A stretch of 21,277 nt of DNA from Chara braunii (Eukaryota > Streptophyta > Charophyceae > Charales > Characeae), in the NCBI GenBank assembly GCA_003427395.1, contig BFEA01000075.1, positions 3,730,515 through 3,751,791 on the forward strand, given 5' to 3'. The notes under the pieces are model-generated. The model did no database searches. It was not told the origin of the DNA and worked only from the letters and a program-made list of their open reading frames with translations. Below, in pieces: positions 18,268-21,277 of this stretch. Within the stretch, counting starts at the first letter, position 1. Each line of letters starts with the position of its first letter. A program made the position numbers and the translations under genes.

Positions 18268-18418
18268 TTAAACCACCAGTACTTGGGCACTGCGCGCTGT
18301 GCCGGCCGCACCTTTTTTGAAGCGGCGCGGGTTGTCGATACGATTTATCGACGGCCCACCGGTAGCGAAATTCCCGTAGCGTTAACGCTAAGGCGTCGCC
18401 CAAGTACTGGTGGTTTAA
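18268..18418. mobile_element. best-preserved family A MITE
   Basis: TTAA at 18268-18271 and 18415-18418 bounds an element whose terminal arms are perfect inverted complements over 21 positions counting the TTAA: TTAAACCACCAGTACTTGG then GC. The GC-rich interior contains two more palindromes, GTCGATA..TATCGAC-like at about 18332-18350 and TAGCGTTAACGCTA at about 18378-18391. There is no open frame of note. Perfect arms suggest recent activity. TTAA duplication is typical of the piggyBac superfamily; a TA duplication (mariner-like) cannot be excluded from the sequence. Confidence 0.9.
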
Positions 18419-19472
18419 TCTCTGTCTGCGCCTCTTGTCACTTACCTTCGCAGGCAGAAAATTCAGGGGCCATTTCGAGGGTTATGGGCCTTATGGCCAC
18501 CCTTAAATTTCAAGTTTTTTCGACCCTTGAATTTCAAGATTTTTCAGGTTGCCTGAACCAACACCCATAGTATCCAGTACCATCGGGATCTGTGGTGCGC
18601 TTTTCCCAGTACTTAACAAATGATGCGGAGAATCATAAATGAAACCAAACCGCGATTTGGCTTCGAAACGCCAGCTCGACCGGTAGTGATCGTAGTGCAC
18701 AGCAAATGAAATATCTGTGAGTCAGTGCACTTGAGCGTACGAGCGTCGCTCCACTACTCTCAGCATGCACAAAAGACAAAAATCATGGCAGTGCATCTTT
18801 CCACATTCTAGCGGAAGATTCACTCTCGTTTTGCACATTTCAAGAGTAGCGGCGCGAGGGCCTAAAGCATCCAGAACCACCCTCCCTCAGCCAGTGAGAG
18901 CTGACAGGACAAAGCAAGAGAACTCTGCCCCCTATTCTAAAATATCGCTAAAAGGTTTAGCTGGCAGACTGACAAGAGCCCAATTATCTCCCTTATGAGC
19001 CCCAGTGACGAAAGCAGGTGAATTCAGGGCAGAAAGGGAACAGAGAGCCTGTTTTATATACATTCAAAAAACAGCAAAACAGCGCCTGGGCACCTGCCTT
19101 CCCATATGCATGGACATCAGTTTCTGTGCACATCCAGGCGTACTTTGTACGGGCCAATCCTTTGCATTCCCAAAAAGCAGAAGGTACGGGATGTCACCTC
19201 TTTTAATCGTAGCAGATTAACATCCATTCCATGTCAGGAAACATTTAAAGGGGCGCATCAACTCAGAGAAAAGTGCAAAAAGAGACGTCACTTTTTGTGT
19301 CATGTCAGACTATAGACCTGAACGAGCCAACAAAGACGTTCTACAATAGTTAGGAAATTACTAGGAATGACCGACCTTGCGACCATCTCAGTACAGATCT
19401 CCGCACCAGAGCTGGGCCTTGTCAGAAGCAGGAAAAAGGAAGATAGTCAAATACTTAAAAATAGCCAATGCA
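18419..19472. other. interval without supported gene, with one 24-bp duplication
   Basis: ACCCTT(A/G)AATTTCAAG followed by T-rich sequence is duplicated at about 18498-18545. Otherwise only short frames are seen. The upstream flank of the U2 copy (19370-19472) has neither the plant snRNA upstream element nor a well-placed TATA box. Confidence 0.5.
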
Positions 19473-19563
19473 ATACCTTTCTCGGCCTTTTGGCTAAGAT
19501 CAAGTGTAGTATCTGTTCTGATCATCAGTTTAATATCTGATCCATCGTCCATCGGACCATACG
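19473..19563 (+). pseudogene. truncated U2 snRNA retrocopy
   Basis: The first 91 nt are unmistakable U2 snRNA: ATACCTTTCTCGGCC at the 5' end, TTTTGGCTAAGATCAAG, then GTGTAGTATCTGTTCT with the branch-point-pairing GUAGUA, then CAGTTTAATATCTGAT of stem IIa and a CCATCGG loop of stem IIb. The copy stops at CATACG, just before the expected Sm site, and is followed at once by 30 A. Loss of the Sm site and of stems III-IV, lack of an snRNA promoter and the A tail identify a retrotransposed fragment. A TTCTGATCATCAG variant replaces the usual TTCTTATCAG. Imperfect flanking repeats AGCCAATGCA and AGCCTGTGCA (8 of 10) fit a target-site duplication. Confidence 0.88.

Positions 19564-19593
<30 letters not shown>
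19564..19593 (+). repeat. A30 tail of the U2 copy
   Basis: An uninterrupted run of 30 A directly after the truncated U2 sequence, immediately followed by the proposed right flanking repeat at 19593-19602. Confidence 0.9.
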
Positions 19594-19594
<1 letters not shown>

Positions 19595-19639
19595 CCTGTG
19601 CATAACTGTATACATACCTGCTTTACGGGGACCATTCGG

Positions 19640-19800
19640 TGTTACTTTCATCTCATCTTTTTTTCATTACAGCACCTATAGCACATGCTTCCATGATTTC
19701 CATCTCATCTTTTTTACAATGGCATGCTTCCGAATGTGAAATCTCTTTGCATTTCTTCCATGATTTCAATCTCATCTTTTTTTCAATGAGAAGAGAGTAA
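19640..19800. repeat. irregular CATCTCATCTTTTTT repeats
   Basis: CATCTCATCTTTTTTT-type blocks with a nearby CTTCCATGATTTC word occur three times, at about 19650, 19701 and 19769. Spacing is uneven, so this is a loose local duplication. Confidence 0.65.
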
Positions 19801-19869
19801 GAAGATACAGATTGAATATTAAATAAAATTAGAATTTCTTCCTCAATTTTTTTTAGTTTTATTTTTTCC

Positions 19870-19955
19870 CCTCTCTGCTTCTTGTGGAGTTCGAACTCAG
19901 GTCTGCATTTCAACAGTTCAGGGGTGTACGAATTGAGATAGGCCAGTTGGTAGCA
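19870..19955 (-). mobile_element. tRNA-derived SINE family S, head fragment
   Basis: On the minus strand GAACTGTTGAAATGCAGACC and CTGAGTTCGAACTCC match the SINE head and B box of the copies near 15300 and 16500. The A box is degenerate (CCTATCTCAATTCG). The GATATCTCAAGG body of the full copies is absent; the T-rich stretch at 19848-19870 replaces it, so the copy is truncated or chimeric. Confidence 0.7.
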
Positions 19956-20214
19956 AGTTCACTTTCTAATTTAATTAAAACACCCATGCCCACAGATGTT
20001 CGCCACTCTCTGCGAACTCTGCATAAACCCTCTAAACCTTTCCTTTGATATTTTCACGGCAAATCTATGGTCTATTCCTTAACCACACCCATCCTAATTT
20101 CCCACAGACGCCTATACTGCTGTGCAGGAAGGATCTGAAGAACCTGTCGGCGTCCAACAAAAAAATTCCTGGGACTGAGTTGCCAAACCTTTTCATTTCT
20201 GTAATTTCATGGGC

Positions 20215-20305
20215 CCATTTCACTGTCTCTATCCCCCATTTCACTGTCTCCATCCCCTATTTCACTCTCTATCCCCCATTTCACTGTCTCTATCCCCCAT
20301 TCGCG
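20215..20305. repeat. 19-20 bp tandem units
   Basis: ATTTCACTGTCTCTATCCCC-type units occur four times in a row with small changes. The plus-strand frame through them gives a repeated HFTVSIP peptide, a consequence of the repeat. Confidence 0.88.
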
Positions 20306-20546
20306 AGTCTCTGTCCACACCTACCACCACACCTTTTGTTGAGCCGATTCGACAACCCTGTCGTCTCCATTCACGAATTGGGGAGGCCCTCCCAGGTAGC
20401 AGCGGTTCGAAACGATTCCGACAAGGATGCACCACTGCTCACAGCTCTTTTTGTTCACCTGTCCACTGTTTCCCAGTCAAAATGTAATAATATTTTATTT
20501 TATTTTTATTTTTGTATGCATGGAGGCTCACAGAGGCCTCACCGGA

Positions 20547-20568
20547 ACTGGTGGTTTAAACCACCAGT
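20547..20568. repeat. perfect 22-bp palindrome of two family A tips
   Basis: ACTGGTGGTTT is followed directly by its exact complement, so a right tip and a left tip of the family A MITE share one central TTAA (20556-20559). No matching outer ends were found within about 400 bp on either side, so it is not clearly two full elements side by side. Confidence 0.8.
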
Positions 20569-21000
20569 AATGCGGCCAGCTGTCTGCAGCACAGCACCAG
20601 TTAACACAGGGCAGCAGTCAGGTTGGGGCCTACCATGGGTGGCCGCCCCAGGGAAGGCGGCAGAAAATTCTGAGTGTCCCCACACTTCGGCAATTTTTCG
20701 GTAGTCCATTCAGACAAAAGAGACAGAAAATTTCACAAAGGAAGGGTACGTGTCAAGAAAGGGAACCTCTGACTGCCATCTGCAAGATGTTGTCCGAAGC
20801 CTGAGCAAACCGGTTAGAAATTCAGCCTCTAATTCAGGATATTATATTGTTAGTGAATGAAGTACTTGAAGATATCCTGACAAGACAAAATTAAGGCAAA
20901 CCTAGGCTACCAGGGGTGCACATCCCTGCACCAGTGCGGGTTGCTCAGCTGCCCACACGTCCGGGGTACCCAGGCATGCAAAACTCCCACCCATCTTTTT
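20569..21000. other. interval without supported gene
   Basis: No recognisable domain or good splice pair. A small GGGTGGCCGCCC palindrome lies at about 20637-20648. A T run stands at about 20996-21010. Confidence 0.45.
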
Positions 21001-21049
21001 TTTTTTTTTTGGTAGTGGGGCATCTCTGCACCCATGAAGTTCTGTGCAA

Positions 21050-21205
21050 ATCCAGAGGCGAAGGAGGGGAAGTACACGAGGGAAAGGTGCAGGAGGAGGC
21101 AGACGAGGAGGTATCTGTAAGTAGAGGAGAAAGAGACGGAGGAGGAGGCAGACAAGGAGGAAAAGAAGATGACGGGCCAGAGGAGGAGCTTGCGGAACGT
21201 AGAGC
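21050..21205 (+). repeat. GA-rich tract
   Basis: Purine-rich sequence with repeated GAGGAGGCAGAC(G/A)AGGAGG words. One plus-strand frame gives a Glu/Lys-rich peptide that could be part of a charged exon, but low complexity explains it equally well. Confidence 0.55.

Positions 21206-21207
<2 letters not shown>

Positions 21208-21277
<70 letters not shown>
21208..21277. repeat. (CT)n microsatellite running off the window
   Basis: An uninterrupted CT dinucleotide run of at least 70 bases reaching the window end. Confidence 0.98.

Noticed and set aside
19473-19563. Functional U2 snRNA gene
   Set aside because: The Sm site and the 3' stems are missing, the copy ends in poly(A) and no snRNA promoter element lies upstream.

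Overview
This is a eukaryotic nuclear window with very low gene density. It is dominated by transposon fossils, short interspersed elements, microsatellites and local tandem duplications. I see no prokaryotic gene organisation, operon or CRISPR array. A land-plant or streptophyte-alga origin is the best inference. The one intact gene has a plant-like MATH domain plus a U-box. The U2 snRNA fragment starts with the plant-type 5' end and carries a plant-type stem IIb loop. The LINE is of the plant L1 type. The species cannot be fixed from the sequence alone.

Layout. 1-780: AT-rich repeat with a two-copy tandem of about 197 bp, related to a second AT-rich tail near 18050. 870-1529: 330-bp two-copy tandem with an 89-bp internal subrepeat. 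2031-2086: (AG)28. 2224-2585: degenerate AATC/CAAT tetranucleotide tract. 2796-2908: MITE of family B. About 3850-8195: an L1-type LINE ORF2 on the minus strand, with endonuclease, reverse transcriptase and C-terminal zinc-knuckle regions, heavily frameshifted and interrupted in the RT by a TTAA-bounded MITE (family A). 8332-8447: second family B MITE. 9270-10045: three small tandem duplications. 10752-12353 (minus): the only convincing intact gene, a MATH/U-box protein. 12698-12890 (minus): an orphan exon candidate. 13063-13258: 97-bp tandem. 13500-14175: two more family A elements. 14190-14714: an unidentified coding-like stretch. 15145-15520, 16473-16640 and 19870-19955: tRNA-derived SINEs of one family. 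17463-17901: a second tRNA-headed repeat with a 131-bp tandem. 17920-18170: GC-rich foldback, A36 and AT-rich tail. 18268-18418: the best-preserved family A MITE. 19473-19593: a truncated U2 snRNA followed by A30, with the look of a retrocopy. 20547-20568: a perfect palindrome made of two family A tips. 21208-21277: (CT)n running off the window.

How the parts relate. The LINE, the SINEs and the A-tailed U2 copy fit a retrotransposition economy in which LINE machinery copies small RNAs. That is inference from structure only. The family A MITEs are non-autonomous DNA elements whose transposase is not in the window. One sits in the LINE, so it is younger than that LINE insertion. The MATH/U-box gene is a candidate E3 ubiquitin ligase and is the main host gene here.
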